Positions 22,342 through 34,612 of a stretch of DNA of 64,000 nucleotides are shown here, one piece after another. Every line of letters starts with the position of its first letter. The stretch's first letter is position 1. The DNA is from Bromus sterilis (taxonomy: Eukaryota; Streptophyta; Magnoliopsida; Poales; Poaceae): the NCBI GenBank assembly GCA_950022295.1, contig OX465600.1, positions 234,195,782 through 234,259,781 on the forward strand, given 5' to 3'. The notes beneath the pieces are model-generated. The model made no database searches. It worked only from the letters and a program-made list of their open reading frames with translations, and was not told the DNA's origin. The translations under genes and the position numbers were made by a program.

Positions 22342-23587
22342 CTAGGCATGAAGATTATGAAAGATGCTCACAAGAGAATATGAATTGAAGCAAAAGAGAG
22401 CATCAAGAAGCAAATGTGAAACACATTTAAGCCTAACCCACTTCCTATGCATAGGCATCTTGTAAGAAAATAAATCAAAGAAGCACAAAGTGACATGCAT
22501 AGGAAGGTAGAACAAGAACAACTTCAAAACTTTCAACATGAAGAGAGGTGTTTTTGTAACACGGAAGTTTCTACAACCAAAATTTCCTCTCTCGAAGTAA
22601 TTTTCAGTAGCATCATGAACAACATCAAGAATATAACTATCACATAAATCATGTTGTTCATGATCTACAAGCACACGTGTATTGTTTTCAACACGGTTTT
22701 TAGGATGATAAGATAGATGCAACCCATCACATTGAGCCTTGATATGAGAATAGTTCTCCGGAATATGAATTGGAGATTTCAAAAGGATAATAGGACAATC
22801 AAGTGTGGGTGCAAGAGAAACAATTTCATGCTTAACATGAGGAACTATAGCAAGTTCATCTCCGTAAGCATCATCCATAGTGGCATCACGACCATAAGCA
22901 TAGAAGGCGTCAACTTCATCAAAAAGGGACATTTCAAAAGAATCCATAGGATCATAACACTCATATAAGGTAAGAGTCAAAGAGTTACTCTCATTAGAAG
23001 GTAGACATGGATGGCTCCATTCTTCCTCTTCTTGTTTGTCACTCTCCCCCTCTTTTTCATCCAAGGAGCTTTCAGGTTCAGTAATTTCTTCTTCCATATA
23101 GTCCTGCAAAACATTAGTCTCTTCCTTTGGAGGAGAGATTCTCTCAAGATGACCAGTAATATAATAATTTGCATCATAATTTTCCAAACAATAGTTAAGT
23201 ATAGCAAGACTCAGATTTTTAAGGGGCGTCATCAATATTTTCAAGAAAAGAAGTAATTTCATAGGCACCCTTAAAAGCAATAAATTCTTCTATTTGTTCT
23301 GCATCATAAAAATCATAATTTCCCTTAGCATAAGAAGCTAAGGTTTCATCCTCATTGTACTCACATTGGAAAGCAAGGTGTTTGTGCCACATAAAGCAAC
23401 AAGATTCATACCTGCAGAAAGATATATTATATATTGAGCACAAGTTTTTAGCATACTCATACGATTGATGTATGAGTCTCCATAAGTGTATCCCTTTTTG
23501 AGACAAGCGGTATTCCTTGTAATATTCTTGTTGATCCTCGGTGAATCCTCCATGCCAATAAGATCTAGTTTCAAAGAAGTTAGACAT
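22342..23587 (-). pseudogene. Decayed gag-derived ORF of element B
   Basis: Two overlapping minus-strand frames, 23587-23219 (122 aa, starting MSNFFETRSYW) and 23280-22342 (312 aa), are probably one ORF of about 415 aa with a frame change near 23220-23280. The first ATG lies about 180 bp inside the 5' LTR, the position of gag. The second part has an acidic stretch (about residues 60-90), a middle region with GRDATMDDAY and HEQHDLCDSYILDVVHDATE, a hydrophobic segment near 250-275 and the basic end HRKWVRLKC. It is homologous to 641-1414 in A and to 60060-60386 in G. No zinc knuckle, protease or polymerase motif is visible. Role unknown; gag-derived by synteny with G. Confidence 0.6.
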
Positions 23588-23736
23588 TGATTGGCAAGTA
23601 AGGAACTAGACATACTATATATTTTTATTTTTATTTTTGATAAAGGACACAAAGATAAAAACTGAAAGGTAAACTAACAAGACTAAAAAACAAAGGTAAA
23701 GGGTAGTGTGCAACTCCCCTATCTTAGCACTCGGAG

Positions 23737-23754
23737 TCCCCGGCAACGGCGCTA
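23737..23754 (-). other. Primer binding site of element B
   Basis: The minus strand reads TAGCGCCGTTGCCGGGGA, matching the Athila-type site except for one G-to-A change at the second base. Confidence 0.75.
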
Positions 23755-23765
23755 GAAAACTTTCT

Positions 23766-25385
23766 TGATGGCTTCTCGCCCTTCGTTGGTGAGCCCCAAG
23801 TGGAAGGCGTGATGCAGTACAGCAGCGAGTTTCCCTCGGTGAAGATACCAAGGTTTGTCTCCAGTAGGACTCTGGAGATGATAAGTAGGTGTCAGCGGCG
23901 CGACTGACGTGGACCTGCACACAGACACAGATAACTTTGTTCCCAACGAAGTTCAGAGAGGTTGTCAATCTCTCCGGTCTTGTTGTTCACAAAGGGTAAA
24001 AACACAAGGGATAATGATAGCAAGTAAAAGCAGTAAAGTAAATATAGCGTGGAAACAGTGATAAGGATATGGACCAGGATACGTGATGTTCACTAGTGAT
24101 GTCTCTCTCCCAAAAGATGATAAAAACTGCTATGCGAGGTAAACAAATTACAGAAAGGCAATTGACAGGATTATGAACGCACCGCAATGCTAACTATGCT
24201 ACAAAAGAAAGGAAGAGGCTCAAAAGCACGGGCAGTACGCCAAAATAAGTAAACCGAAATCCAACTGCATCTACTACTAATCATCCACCTTGAGATATCT
24301 ATCCAGAACATCTCGCTGGTATTAAGTTGCGAGCCCCACCCAAAGGTTAAACCCAAAGCAACAGACAACTGCATTAAAAAGAACTTTGCGTAAAGTAAAG
24401 AATCCTTGTAACCGCGGTTACAAGCACCGTTGTTTTCCCCCTTGTGGCAACAGCACATCCCCTAGACTCATGTTTCTTTCACTCAAGCGTGTCATCGGGG
24501 GGCATGAACCCACAATCGATCATAACGTTCCCTCTTGGAGTTACTACCTACTACTTGGCCAAAGCAATAAACAGCAACGGAGAACATGCAAGAATTACTT
24601 AGGAACAAAAATATAAGAGATAAGAATCAAATATATTACTCAATCACAATCTGAACATAATCTCATAATCCATCAGATCCCATCAAACTCAGCATAGCAA
24701 TAGCAGAAATATTACAAAAGTGCCTCGATCATGTAGGGCAGCTCACGAGGTCTAAACCATGAAGATCAAAGAGGGGAGGAGAACATCACATAGCTACTGA
24801 TCACGGACCCATGGTCCAAGGAAAACTACTCAAAAGACATCCGGGGAGCATCCATGGTGGAGAGGAGACTCCCGGAGGTCAATCCTCCCTTCGGCAGGGT
24901 GCCGGGAAGAGGTCTTCTGGTGCTCCCAATCTCCGAAGCGCGGCGGCGGCGGAACAGAGGAGAGTTTGCGAAATAGGGTTCTGTCTTCGAAGTTTCCCCG
25001 TGACGGAGTATAAATAGGCGAAGGGGGCATCCAGAGGTGGACCAGGGGCCCCAGGCGCCCCCCTGGCGCGGCCAGGGGTGGGGCCGCGCCGGGTGGCCGC
25101 CTGGGCCCCCCTGGCTCCCCTCTGGCCCCTCTCGGGCTCTTCGCGAAGCTTTCTTCACGCTGATTTTTTTATCTGAATTTTCCCGAATTTTTCTGGCACT
25201 TTTTATATGGGGGAAAACTGAAATAGAAAAACAGCAGAAAACAGGAACTGGCACTAGGGTGCACTGAGTTAATAGGTTAGTCCAAATATGATCAAAAGTG
25301 TATGAAAGTGTATCTAGATCATAGCAATATCACACAAAACATGCATGAAGAAAGAAGAAATTATAGATACGTTTTGGACGTATCA
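23766..25385 (-). repeat. 5' LTR of element B
   Basis: Minus strand begins TGATACGTCCAAAACG at 25385 and ends CCATCA at 23766; 1620 bp. It differs from 3551-5167 by a modest number of substitutions and small indels, so the insertion is not recent. Confidence 0.85.
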
Positions 25386-26374
25386 CCTTGACGCGATGAT
25401 TGTAGATTGATTAGCGGCAGTCATCGTTACAAGGCGGCTGGGATCAGTCGATGATGGAGATGTGTGAGGCGGTGGACCATGCAGGCCCGTTACCATGTAG
25501 CTGATGCGTGGGCGGCCGGCGTGACGGGATGTTATTACTTCCATAGAAGAAATTGGGATTCCCGCAAGAGAAATGATGAACAAGCAACTATCAACATTTC
25601 CCCTCGATTAAGAACCAAAGGTTTATCGAACCACCAGGAGCTTCTAAACCCAACAAGTCAAGCAGTACATGCGCACACGAGAAAATCAAACTTGTCCCAA
25701 ACATGACAAGAAGGTTATCAAGCCCCTTATCTTGCTAGTTACAAGGTAAAACACAAGTGATAGATATAGATAGAAACAAAAGGTGAAATGGAATAGTAGC
25801 AATTTTAGCAGAAAGAGGTAATTAAGAATAGACCCAAGGGGCCCATCGGTTCAGTACTCTCACATCTCTCTAAAAAAACAAGTAGCATGGTAAATAAATT
25901 ACAGGAAGTCAATTGACAGATTGTAATATTTATTCCTATGACCATTCATGATATAGTCTCATATAGGCATTACGCTCGTGACAAGTAGATCATTAATCCA
26001 ACTGCAGCTACTACTATTAATCCACCCCATAATCGATATCCAACATGCATCTTACGGTATTAGGTTTACAAGAAATAGAGACACACAATAAGCAAGATGA
26101 CATAATGTAGACAGGGAGAAGTCAATCAATGTGACAAACTTCATTGTTTTATCCTTAGTGGCAACAATACAATACGTGCCTTGCCCCCATTCTATCACTA
26201 GGATATAAATCACCACAAGATTGAACCTACTACAGAGCAACACTCCATCTGAAGGAAAACCTATCAAACTTAGCCAAAGAAGATAGAAACGATCAAAGAG
26301 CATGCGAAACTATGAAATTCTACATTAATGAAACCTTAAGAGATTTAGTCGAAATCAACGAACAATATGATCCA
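25386..26374 (-). mobile_element. Old divergent gypsy LTR remnant
   Basis: The stretch resembles the minus-strand LTRs of the A/B family at low similarity: a tract corresponding to AATTACAGAAAGGCAATTGACAGG occurs near 25897-25920, and the CATCTACTACTAATCATCC tract is recognisable near 26005-26030. Ends are not identifiable, no duplication is seen and there is no coding sequence. It ends where the LTR of D starts. Confidence 0.4.
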
Positions 26375-27355
26375 TGATGACCCACCAGTGTAGGGGATTG
26401 CAACAGTCTTCGCGGGTAAGTTAACCCAATTTATTGATTCGACACAAGGGGAGCCAAAGAATATTTATAAGATTTAATAGTTGAGTTGTCAATTCAACCG
26501 CACATGAAAGATACTTGCTTGGAAACGAGATATTAGTAGTAACGGTGATATGGAAGTGATGGTGGCAGCGGAAATAGTGACGGCAAAGCGACGGAAGTAA
26601 AACAGAAAAAGTAAAGTAACTTGTAACCAGCAGAATTAAAACACTGTAGGCTAGGGGAATGGATGGTTGGGCGCTGCATGGATGAGAGATAACATGTAAT
26701 TTACTTGGGGCAAGGCACACAGAAAAGTAATGATCATCTAGGAAAATATCAAGCATTAGGCATGTATCCCAAGGTAGTTGTGCGTGCTTGCAACAAGAAC
26801 TTTGGACAACATCTTTTGTCCTACCATCCTGCTACAAACAGGGACAAAAGGAACTTTTGGAGATTAAGGTGCTTCTGTCAAAGAGCACCGAAACAAACCA
26901 TTAACAATCAATGGATACAAGGAATCCTCAAATTATAGTCCATCCCCTTTGGTGTCCCAAGTTGTCACAATTGGGATCGCCGGTTTCGGACTATAATAGG
27001 TACATACAACTCATAGATAGGATCAAGAACACACATATATTCACGAAAACACCTAGGGTTCAGATATGAAATCATGGCACTCGGTCCCAAAGTGACAAGT
27101 ATGAAGAGCAAAAAGTAGTAGCAAAGATGATAAACACCATAGTAGATGATAGGCAACATGCCCCCAACAATCTGATGAACTATTGCATGATCTAACTCAT
27201 CCAATCCCTACCATCCCCTTTGTCTAAAGCAGGGAATTACTCACACATGAAAGGATAAGTCATGGAAGGGTGACGACGATGGCGACAATTTCCCCTCACC
27301 GGAGGCACAACCTCCAGATTAGCTTTCCACGAGAAGAACATAGGGTGGCGGCGGC
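26375..27355 (-). repeat. 3' LTR of element D, left part
   Basis: Begins TGATGACCCACC on the plus strand and matches 41172-41467 for about 290 bp (TGTAGGGGAT...ACAGTCTTCGCGGG tract and onward). The rest has no second copy in the window. It continues at 34613 after element C; its far end, near 34700, is inferred only. Confidence 0.65.
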
Positions 27356-28980
27356 TGATACGTCCAAAACGTATCTATAATTTCTGCTTGCTCCATGCCT
27401 CTTTTGTGTGATATTGCTATGATATTGATGAACTTCCATACACTTTTGATCATATTTGGACTAACCTATTAACTCAGTGCACCCCAGTGCGATTTCTTGT
27501 TTTCTGCTGCTTTTTTATTTCAGGTTTCCCCCATATAAAAAGGGCTCCAAAAATTTGGGAAAAATCCAATAAAAAATCAGCGATCAGGAAGCTTCCGGAA
27601 TCACCGAGGGGGGCCAGAGGGGACCCACCAGGGGCCCAGGCGCCCTCCCGGCGCGCCCCAGGGTGGGGCGCGCCGGGAGGGCCCCTGATGGCTCCCCTGG
27701 CTGCCCCCCTTCGCCTATTTAATCCTCATGACGCAAAACCCCCGAGACAGGAACCCTTTTTCGCGATCTCTCCTCTGTTCCGGCGCCGCGCTTCCAAGAT
27801 CGGGAGCACCAGAAGACCTCTTCCCGGCACCCTGCCGGAGGGAGGAATCACCTCCGGGAGCTTCTCCACCACCATGGATGCTTCTCAGATGAACTGTGAG
27901 TAGTCCACCTTGGACCATGGGTCTATGATCAGTAGATATGTGATTTTCTCCTCCCCTCTTTGTTCTTCATGGATTAGACCTCGTGAGCTGCCCTACATGA
28001 TTGAGGCACATATGTAATATTTCTGTCGTTGCTATGTTGAGTTTGCTGGGATCCGATGGATTATGAGGTTATGTTCAGATTGTGTTTGAGTAATATATTT
28101 GGTTCTCCTCTTTTATATTTATGTTCTTGAGTAATTCTCTCCGTTGCTGTTTATTTCTTTGGCCAAGTAGTAGGCAGTGACTCCAAGAGGGAGCGTTATG
28201 CATGATTGTGGGTTCATGCCCCCTGATGACTAGCTTGAGTGACAAAAACATGAGTCTAGGGGATGTGTTGTTGCCACAAGGGGGAAAACAACGGTGCTTG
28301 TACTTGCGGGTGCAAGGATTGTTTACTTTACGCAAAGTTCTTTACTGCAGTTGTCTGTTGCTTTGATTTTACACTTTGGGTGGGATTCACAACTTAATAC
28401 CAGCGAGATGTTCTAGATACATATCTCAAGGTGGATGATTAGTAGGTAGATGCAGATGGATTTCGGTCTACTTGTCTTGGCGTACCGCCCATGCTTTTGA
28501 GCCTCTTCCTTTCTTTATAGCATAATTTGCATTGGTTTGCACACATAATCTTGTCAATTTCCCAGCTGTGATTTGTTTACCTCGCATAGCTATTTTATCA
28601 TCTTTTGGGAGAGAGACATCACTAGTGAACATCATAGGACCCCGGTCCATATTTCCTACACTGTTTACACTATCAATTTACTTTCAGTATTTACTTTTCC
28701 GTAGCTATCACTATCATTATTATCCCGTGCGTTTTATCCTTTGTAAACAACAAGGACGGAGGGATTGACAACCCCTTTGTACTCGTTGGGAGCAAAGTTA
28801 TCTATTGTGTGTGCAGGTCCACGCCTACCGCCAATCTCTGGCACCGTGTCACCTTCCTGTCGTTGTCGGAGTCCCACTGGAGACAAACCTTGGTATCTTC
28901 ACCGAGGGAAATTTGTTGTTGTCTACATATCAATCTTCCACTTTGGGTAACCAACGAGGGGGCGTTAATTCGTACCATCA
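27356..28980 (+). repeat. 5' LTR of element C
   Basis: Begins TGATACGTCCAAAACG and ends GTACCATCA; 1625 bp, pairing with 32965-34607. Confidence 0.95.
27715..27721 (+). promoter_or_regulatory. Putative TATA box in the 5' LTR of C
   Basis: TATTTAA lies directly after a long GC-rich tract and is kept in the 3' LTR (near 33330) and, as TATTTAT, in B and J. Position is consistent with the LTR promoter; the start site is not determined. Confidence 0.45.
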
Positions 28981-28990
28981 AAAGCAATTT

Positions 28991-29009
28991 GTGCCACCGT
29001 TGCCGGGCA
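28991..29009 (+). other. Primer binding site of element C (mutated)
   Basis: TGCCACCGTTGCCGGGCAC stands ten bases inside the LTR, matching the Athila-type TGGCGCCGTTGCCGGGGA with several changes. Confidence 0.65.
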
Positions 29010-29162
29010 CTACACTCTTCAGGATAGGGGAGTTGCACACTATCTTTTATCTTTTCTTTTTAGTCTTGTTTGTTTACCTTTCATTTTTTGCTTTAGTGTC
29101 CTTTATCAAAAATCAAGAAAATAGTTATCTTGCTTTTAGTTATCCTTTCTGTTTAGTCAAGC

Positions 29163-29948
29163 ATGTTAGGATTTGGTGCCTTGAGGAAGTCGGAGGTCTT
29201 AGATTTCCATCAAAGGGATGGAGAAAATATGAAGAAGGCATGGGACAGAATTTCTAATGCACATAGGAGAATTATGCCTTGGATACCTATAAAAATTGTG
29301 CTTAGAAATTTTTGCCATGGTCTTTTTAGATGGTGCAAACACTCTCTTGATATTATAGCCGAAGGGGATTTATTAGCTTGTGATGAAGCTAGAGCTCTTG
29401 AAATCATACATGGTCTATCTAGTTACTATGTTTATGATCATAGTTTTGATACTGTTATAGATAGACTTGCTACTATTGAAAAGAGATTGGATGCTCTAGA
29501 CTTGAAAAAAGTGAAGAAACCCCAGCCAAGTAAGAAAGATGTTCATGAGATAGATGGTGACTGGGAACCCTTTGTTAGAATTAGCATCTCTAACCAAGAC
29601 TTCCTTGCTTTCTGTGACATTGGATCTATGGTTTCTACTATGCCAAAAGTTGTTCATGATTCTTTAAAATTTAACATGGACAAATTATCATCCTATCATG
29701 AACATGCTAATGGAGATATTACTGAGATCTAGGGAAGGATAAAAGATGTACCAGTGGCATTCCTTAGAGAGTTTGCAATGGTTGATTTCTTCGTCATGAA
29801 GCCAAACCAAGGAAACATAGTGCTTGGGAGGGATTTCCTCCGAGCCGTAAAAGGCTTCATTGATATAAGTAAGGGACAAATACGCCTACGCGGGAAGGCA
29901 AAAGGTATATACGCCTTTCCTAAAAGAAACAAGGATGAACTTGTTTAG
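29163..29948 (+). pseudogene. gag C-terminus and aspartic protease remnant of element C
   Basis: Frame 29163-29732 (189 aa) and its in-frame continuation 29754-29948 are separated by a single stop codon at 29730-29732. Recognisable parts: a short helical segment DTVIDRLATIEKRLDAL near residues 98-114, then a retroviral-type protease in which the active site reads CDIGSMVSTMP (around residue 155; the normal DTG or DSG has become DIG), and downstream NIVLGRDFLRAV, the second conserved protease motif. This matches the gag-protease junction of Athila-type elements. With the active-site change and the stop it is very unlikely to be active. No zinc knuckle or polymerase follows. Confidence 0.7.
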
Positions 29949-30644
29949 GAACCATTTGAATCATATTACAACTCCGATTATCATTATGATCTTTGATTCC
30001 TTCTATTTGCATTAAGCCTAGCTAATGGCTTTAAAGAAGCGCTTTCGGGAGGCAGCCCGCAACGAATTTAGGATTTCCTTTTTTTCTTCTTCTGTTTTTA
30101 GTGGTCTTGATGATTTTTACTACTGTAGCAACATCATTGTATCTTTACTTTTCAAGATTTGTGCCTTTTACAGCCTCATATGACAAGGGGAGTGAAAGTT
30201 GTGACATGCTGTCCAGAAAACAGATTCTGTCCTCGTGACTAGAAAAATCACAAAAAAATCAAAGTTCGTCTTTTTGAGCTGAATATTTTACACAGCATGC
30301 TTTATACAATTACGAAACTTTCGTATGTTCTGAGTTTTTTGATTTGAGTTGCAGAAGTATCCCTAAAAAATTCTTTACTCCTGCTGGTCTGTTTTTCATA
30401 GATTCTGTCCTGTTTTGCTTTTTCTTCGTTTTGCGAACCTTAAGATTGCTTTTTCTTTGCAAAAACCTTTTGGCACTCTTGAGAAATAGTAGCTATTCAA
30501 GAATATCTTTATTTCCAGTAGAGGAAATTTTTTTTTATATGGTTACTAACCTCGCTAATCAGATTATGACGAGTTATGTATGAAGGGAGTTTTCAAGTGT
30601 GCGAGGGAAGATGATGAAAGAAGATTCAGGAGTGTCAAGCGCTC

Positions 30645-30730
30645 AAGCTTGGGGATGCCCCCATGCATCCCCAAGAAATATTCAAGGAGACTCAAGCGTC
30701 TAAGCTTGGGGATGCCCCCCGTGCATCCCC
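30645..30730 (+). repeat. Twin hairpins with internal polypurine-tract copies, element C
   Basis: Two copies of AAGCTTGGGGATG (30645-30657 and 30702-30714) each start a hairpin with the stem GGGGATGC/GCATCCCC (30651-30672 and 30708-30730). They are identical to the real polypurine tract at 32951-32963. Confidence 0.8.
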
Positions 30731-31982
30731 TTCGCCATCGACAGTTATCAGTTCGTCTCTCGTTTCACTATATTTTTATCACTTCATGCATTATGTGCTA
30801 TGCTTGGAGCGTCTCGCTCTTAGGTTTTATTTTTAGTTTTATTTAGCTTTTCTAGCTGTTAATAACAAGTTAGAACCCAGCTTTCTTTGTGTGGGAGAGA
30901 AACACGCTCCACTTTCAAAATTTAGAACACAACGTAGGACTTTTCATGCTTATCTTTGCGGTGTGTGTTCTGTATCTTTTTCATAGCTACTGCCATGTTT
31001 AGCTCTTAGTTTTCATGCTTATCTTTTCAAAGAGCTTTTGTTTAGTTTGTTGCTGGAACTCTCTTGAGTTTTCATGTTTATCTTGTTTAGAGAGTTTGCT
31101 TGTTGCACTGAGTTTTGTGTCTTGACTTGAAGTAGGTAATTGAGGTTGCTATTCTTTTGTAGTAGTAACTTGCAATAGTTTTGAGGTATTGTTTTGAGTA
31201 ATGTTTGGACTTTTGGTGTCAAGAGCTTTAGCCTATTAGTGATATATGTCGTATTTTGGGCAATCCGTGTTTATTTTCAAAACTTACAAAATTAGTTGAG
31301 AACTCTGGCTACTAGATGGATCACTACTCTTCTGAGGGGTCGAATATTAGAGTACACTCACGTACCATGAGTCGAGGATGCGCAAGGATAACCAAACCCC
31401 CATACACTCCTCCTCAGGGTCCTTGTCTCTTTGTGAACCTCCTTATGAGATTGAGAGTTACCGATAATAAGTGCATGAGTTCTTCGGACTAATGTCAGTA
31501 TTCAAAAGTTGACACTTCCACCTTCCCATAATTTTCTAGCCTTTCCTGTGCCATGCATTGCTTTCTTCTCACTCCGAGAGTTGGCGTCCACCTTCGCCGG
31601 TACATCCAAACCCTTGGCATGATACGCTCTGTCATCATAAACCTCCTTATATCCTTCCTCAAAACAGCCACCATACCTACCTATCAAGGCATTTCCATAG
31701 CCTTTCCGAGATATATTTCCATGCAACATCCACCTTCTCATGACTTGATCTTCATGTCATACATGCTACTTGCTTGATCGATGAGCCGCATGCTAGTTGG
31801 GCCTTGCCCTAATCATTGCTACATCACGCGCTAGTATCATTGCATATCCTGCTACACTGGCAGAGGCATACATTTGCATACATCATGATAGTTGCATTTT
31901 CTTTATGATTTGAGTACTTTGTAAAGTGTGAAAGATCTTCTATACTTCTTGTAATATATAGAGTGTTGCCCCTAAAGTGAGG

Positions 31983-32054
31983 AAAAGATCCCAAAGTGGA
32001 AAAATTAAAAGATCCCAAAGAGGACAAATTAAAAGATCCCAAAGAGGACAAATG
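31983..32054 (+). repeat. 24-bp tandem repeat, about three units
   Basis: Unit AAAGATCCCAAAGAGGACAA plus four bases, repeated at about 31983, 32007 and 32031; element B has two units at the matching place (20400-20460). Confidence 0.75.
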
Positions 32055-32950
32055 AGAGAGAAATAGAAAGAGCCATTGAGACCACCAAAAAAATACAAAA
32101 AAGAGAAAAAGAGAAAAAAAGAGAAAAATAAATAAAAAGAGAGAAGGGGGCACACTACTATTCCTTTTGAGAGATCCACACTCGTACTCCCTCTTATATC
32201 TTATACTCCATAGAGATTATCATTCATGCATATAGCTACGTGGGGACCTTCACACTACAGAACTTGGATTGTATATTCCAATGATGAGCCTCCTCAAATG
32301 AGCTCTAGGCCTTCTTGAGCAAGCAAGTTGGATGCACCCCCACTAGTTCCATTGGAGAGCTTACCTTAGCTCATATGTGCATCCGTTGCATGGCAATCCC
32401 TACTCCTCACATCATATCTATCATTTGGCTTTCTATCGCCTATGATTGTCCTCATTGATGTGAGCCTTTCACACCCTTTTTGTCTTCCTCCTCCACCATA
32501 TTCTCTCTTTGCCATCCTAAGTGTCAACTTTCTTGCTTACGCTCATCCATTGCATGAGTGCTCAAAATGTCGAAAAGGAGTGGATCATTTTGACTTGTAC
32601 CTGGCTAGTGGTCTGGGGATGAGTCAAGATAAGATTCCAAAGAATACCAAGTGTGAAACTTTAGTAGATTGAGTTCTCAACACAAAAATACTTTTTTCTC
32701 GTATATCCCTATCCCCTTTCTTGCACGCAAACACCATTTGGAGACATTCGAGTGACGGACAGCGAGAGATCTTGCACCTTTATGTTCTTATGTTGCTTGT
32801 TTCAATACTAAATATAGACTCTTGCCTGTTATGACTTGAATTGAATTACATGCCTTGATTGCTTTACTTGAAAGTTCTTATATGGTTGTTAGCATGTCAC
32901 CACAGAAATTATGCTTTTATCATTTACCTACTCGAGGACGAGCAGGAATT

Positions 32951-32963
32951 AAGCTTGGGGATG
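32951..32963 (+). other. Polypurine tract of element C
   Basis: AAGCTTGGGGATG immediately before the 3' LTR. Confidence 0.85.
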
Positions 32964-32964
32964 T

Positions 32965-34607
32965 TGATACGTCCAAAACGTATCTATAATTTCTACTTGC
33001 TCCATGCCTATTTTGTGTGATATTGCTATGATATTGATGAACTTCCATACACTTTTGATCATATTAGGACTAACCTATTAACTCAGTGCACCCCAGTGCC
33101 AGTTCCTGTTTTCTGCTGTTTTCTATTTCAGGTTTCCCCCTATAAAAAGTGCTCCAAAATGTCGGGAAAATCCAATAAAAAATCAGCGACCAGGAAGCTT
33201 CTTGAATCACTGAGGGGGGGCCAGAGGGGACCCACTAGGGCCCCAGGCGCCCTCCCAGCGCGCCCTAGGGTGGGGCCGCGCCAGGGGGCCGCCTGGGCCC
33301 CTGGTGGCTCCCCTGGCTGCCCCCTTCTCCTATTTAATCCTCGTGACGCAAAACCCCCGAGACGGGAACCCTTTTTCGTGATCTCTCCTTTGTTCCGCCG
33401 CCACCGCGCTTCCAAGATCGGGAGCACCAGAAGACCTCTTCCCGGCACCCTGCCGGAGGGAGGAATCACCTCCGGTAGCTTCTCCACCACCATGGATGCT
33501 TCCCGGATGAACCGTGAGTAGTCCACCTTGGACCATGGGTCTATGATCAGTAGCTATGTGATGTTCTCCTCCCCTCTTTGTTCTTCATGGAGTAGACCTC
33601 GTGAGCTTCCCTACATAATCGAGGCACATATGTAATATTTCTGTTGTTGCTATGTTGAGTTTGCTGGGATCCGATGGATTATGAGATTATGTTCAGATTG
33701 TGTTTGAGTAATATATTTGATTCTCCTCTTTTATATTTATGTTCTTGAGTGATTCTTTCATGTTCTCCGTTGCTGTTTATTTCTTTGGCCAAGTAGTAGG
33801 TAGTGACTCCAAGAGGGAGCGTTATGCTTGATTGTGGTTTCATGCCCTCTGATGACTGGCTTGAGTGACAGAAACATGAGTCTAGGGGATGTGTTGTTGC
33901 CACAAGGGGGAAAACAACGGTGCTTGTACTTGCGGGTGCAAGGATTGTTTACTTTATGCAAAGTTCTTTAATGCAGTTGTCTGATGCTTTGAGTTTACAC
34001 TTTGGGTGGGATTTGCAACTTAATACCAGCGAGATGTTCTGGATAGATATCTCAAGGTGGATGATTAGTAGGTAGATGCAGATGGATTTCGGTCTACTTG
34101 TCTTGGCTTACCACCCATGCTTTTGAGCCTCTTCCTTTCTTTATAGCATAATTAGCATTGGTTTGCGCACATAATCCTGTCAATTGCCCAGCTGTGATTT
34201 GTTCACCTCGCATAGCTATTTTATCGTCTTTTGGGAGAGAGACATCACTAGTGAACATCATAGGACCCCGGTCCATATTTCCTACACTGTTTATACTATC
34301 AATTTACTTTCAGTATTTACTTTTCGGTAGCTATCACATTCATTATTATCCCGTGCGTTTTATCCTTTGTAAACAACAAGGCCGGAGGGATTGACAACCC
34401 CTTTGTACTCGTTGGGAGCAAAGTTATCTGTTGTGTGTGCAGGTCCACGCCTACCGCCAATCTCTGGCGCCGTTGTCACCTTCCTGTCGTTGTCGGAGTC
34501 CTACTGGAGACAAACCTTGGTATCTTCACCGAGGGAAATTTGTTGTTGTCTACATATCAACCTTCCACTTTGGGTAACCAACGAGGGGGCGTTAATTCGT
34601 ACCATCA
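32965..34607 (+). repeat. 3' LTR of element C
   Basis: 1643 bp with the same ends as the 5' LTR, TGATACGTCC and CCATCA. Several small indels account for the length difference. Confidence 0.95.
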
Positions 34608-34612
34608 GCGGC

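Larger units (their letters stand above)
3551..25385 (-). mobile_element. Element B: non-autonomous Ty3/gypsy (Athila-like), split by chromovirus T
   Basis: Minus-strand order: 5' LTR 25385-23766, primer site 23754-23737, broken ORF 23587-22342, long non-coding 3' interior, polypurine tract 5181-5169, 3' LTR 5167-3551. Flanks are CCTCG (3546-3550) and CCTTG (25386-25390), a 5-bp target duplication with one C-to-T change. Removing T and one CCAGG copy (5531-19877) restores continuity with the matching region of C near 32590-32640 and leaves about 7.5 kb. No reverse transcriptase, RNase H or integrase is present, so it is non-autonomous. Confidence 0.85.
29949..32950 (+). other. Non-coding 3' interior of element C
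   Basis: About 3 kb without a supported gene, collinear with the 3' interiors of B and partly G. It holds a tract conserved in B, C and G (30030-30240, including GTGACATGCTGTCCAGAAAA), twin hairpins (30645-30730), 24-bp tandem repeats (31983-32054) and an A-rich low-complexity stretch (32090-32150). Confidence 0.7.
27356..34607 (+). mobile_element. Element C: complete non-autonomous Ty3/gypsy of the A/B family
   Basis: 5' LTR 27356-28980, primer site near 28991-29009, interior, polypurine tract 32951-32963, 3' LTR 32965-34607. The target duplication GCGGC is perfect (27351-27355 and 34608-34612). Total 7252 bp. The interior has a gag/protease remnant near its 5' end and about 3 kb of non-coding sequence, and no polymerase. 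It lies in the LTR of D in the opposite orientation. LTRs differ at many positions, so it is older than copia E. Confidence 0.95.

Noticed and set aside
25386..26374. Possible host gene between B and D
   Set aside because: Tracts resemble decayed LTR sequence; no frame over about 85 aa has recognisable similarity.
32093..32150. Poly-A tail of a non-LTR element
   Set aside because: Mixed A/G low-complexity tract internal to C and present in B at the matching place, with no LINE or SINE body or duplication.
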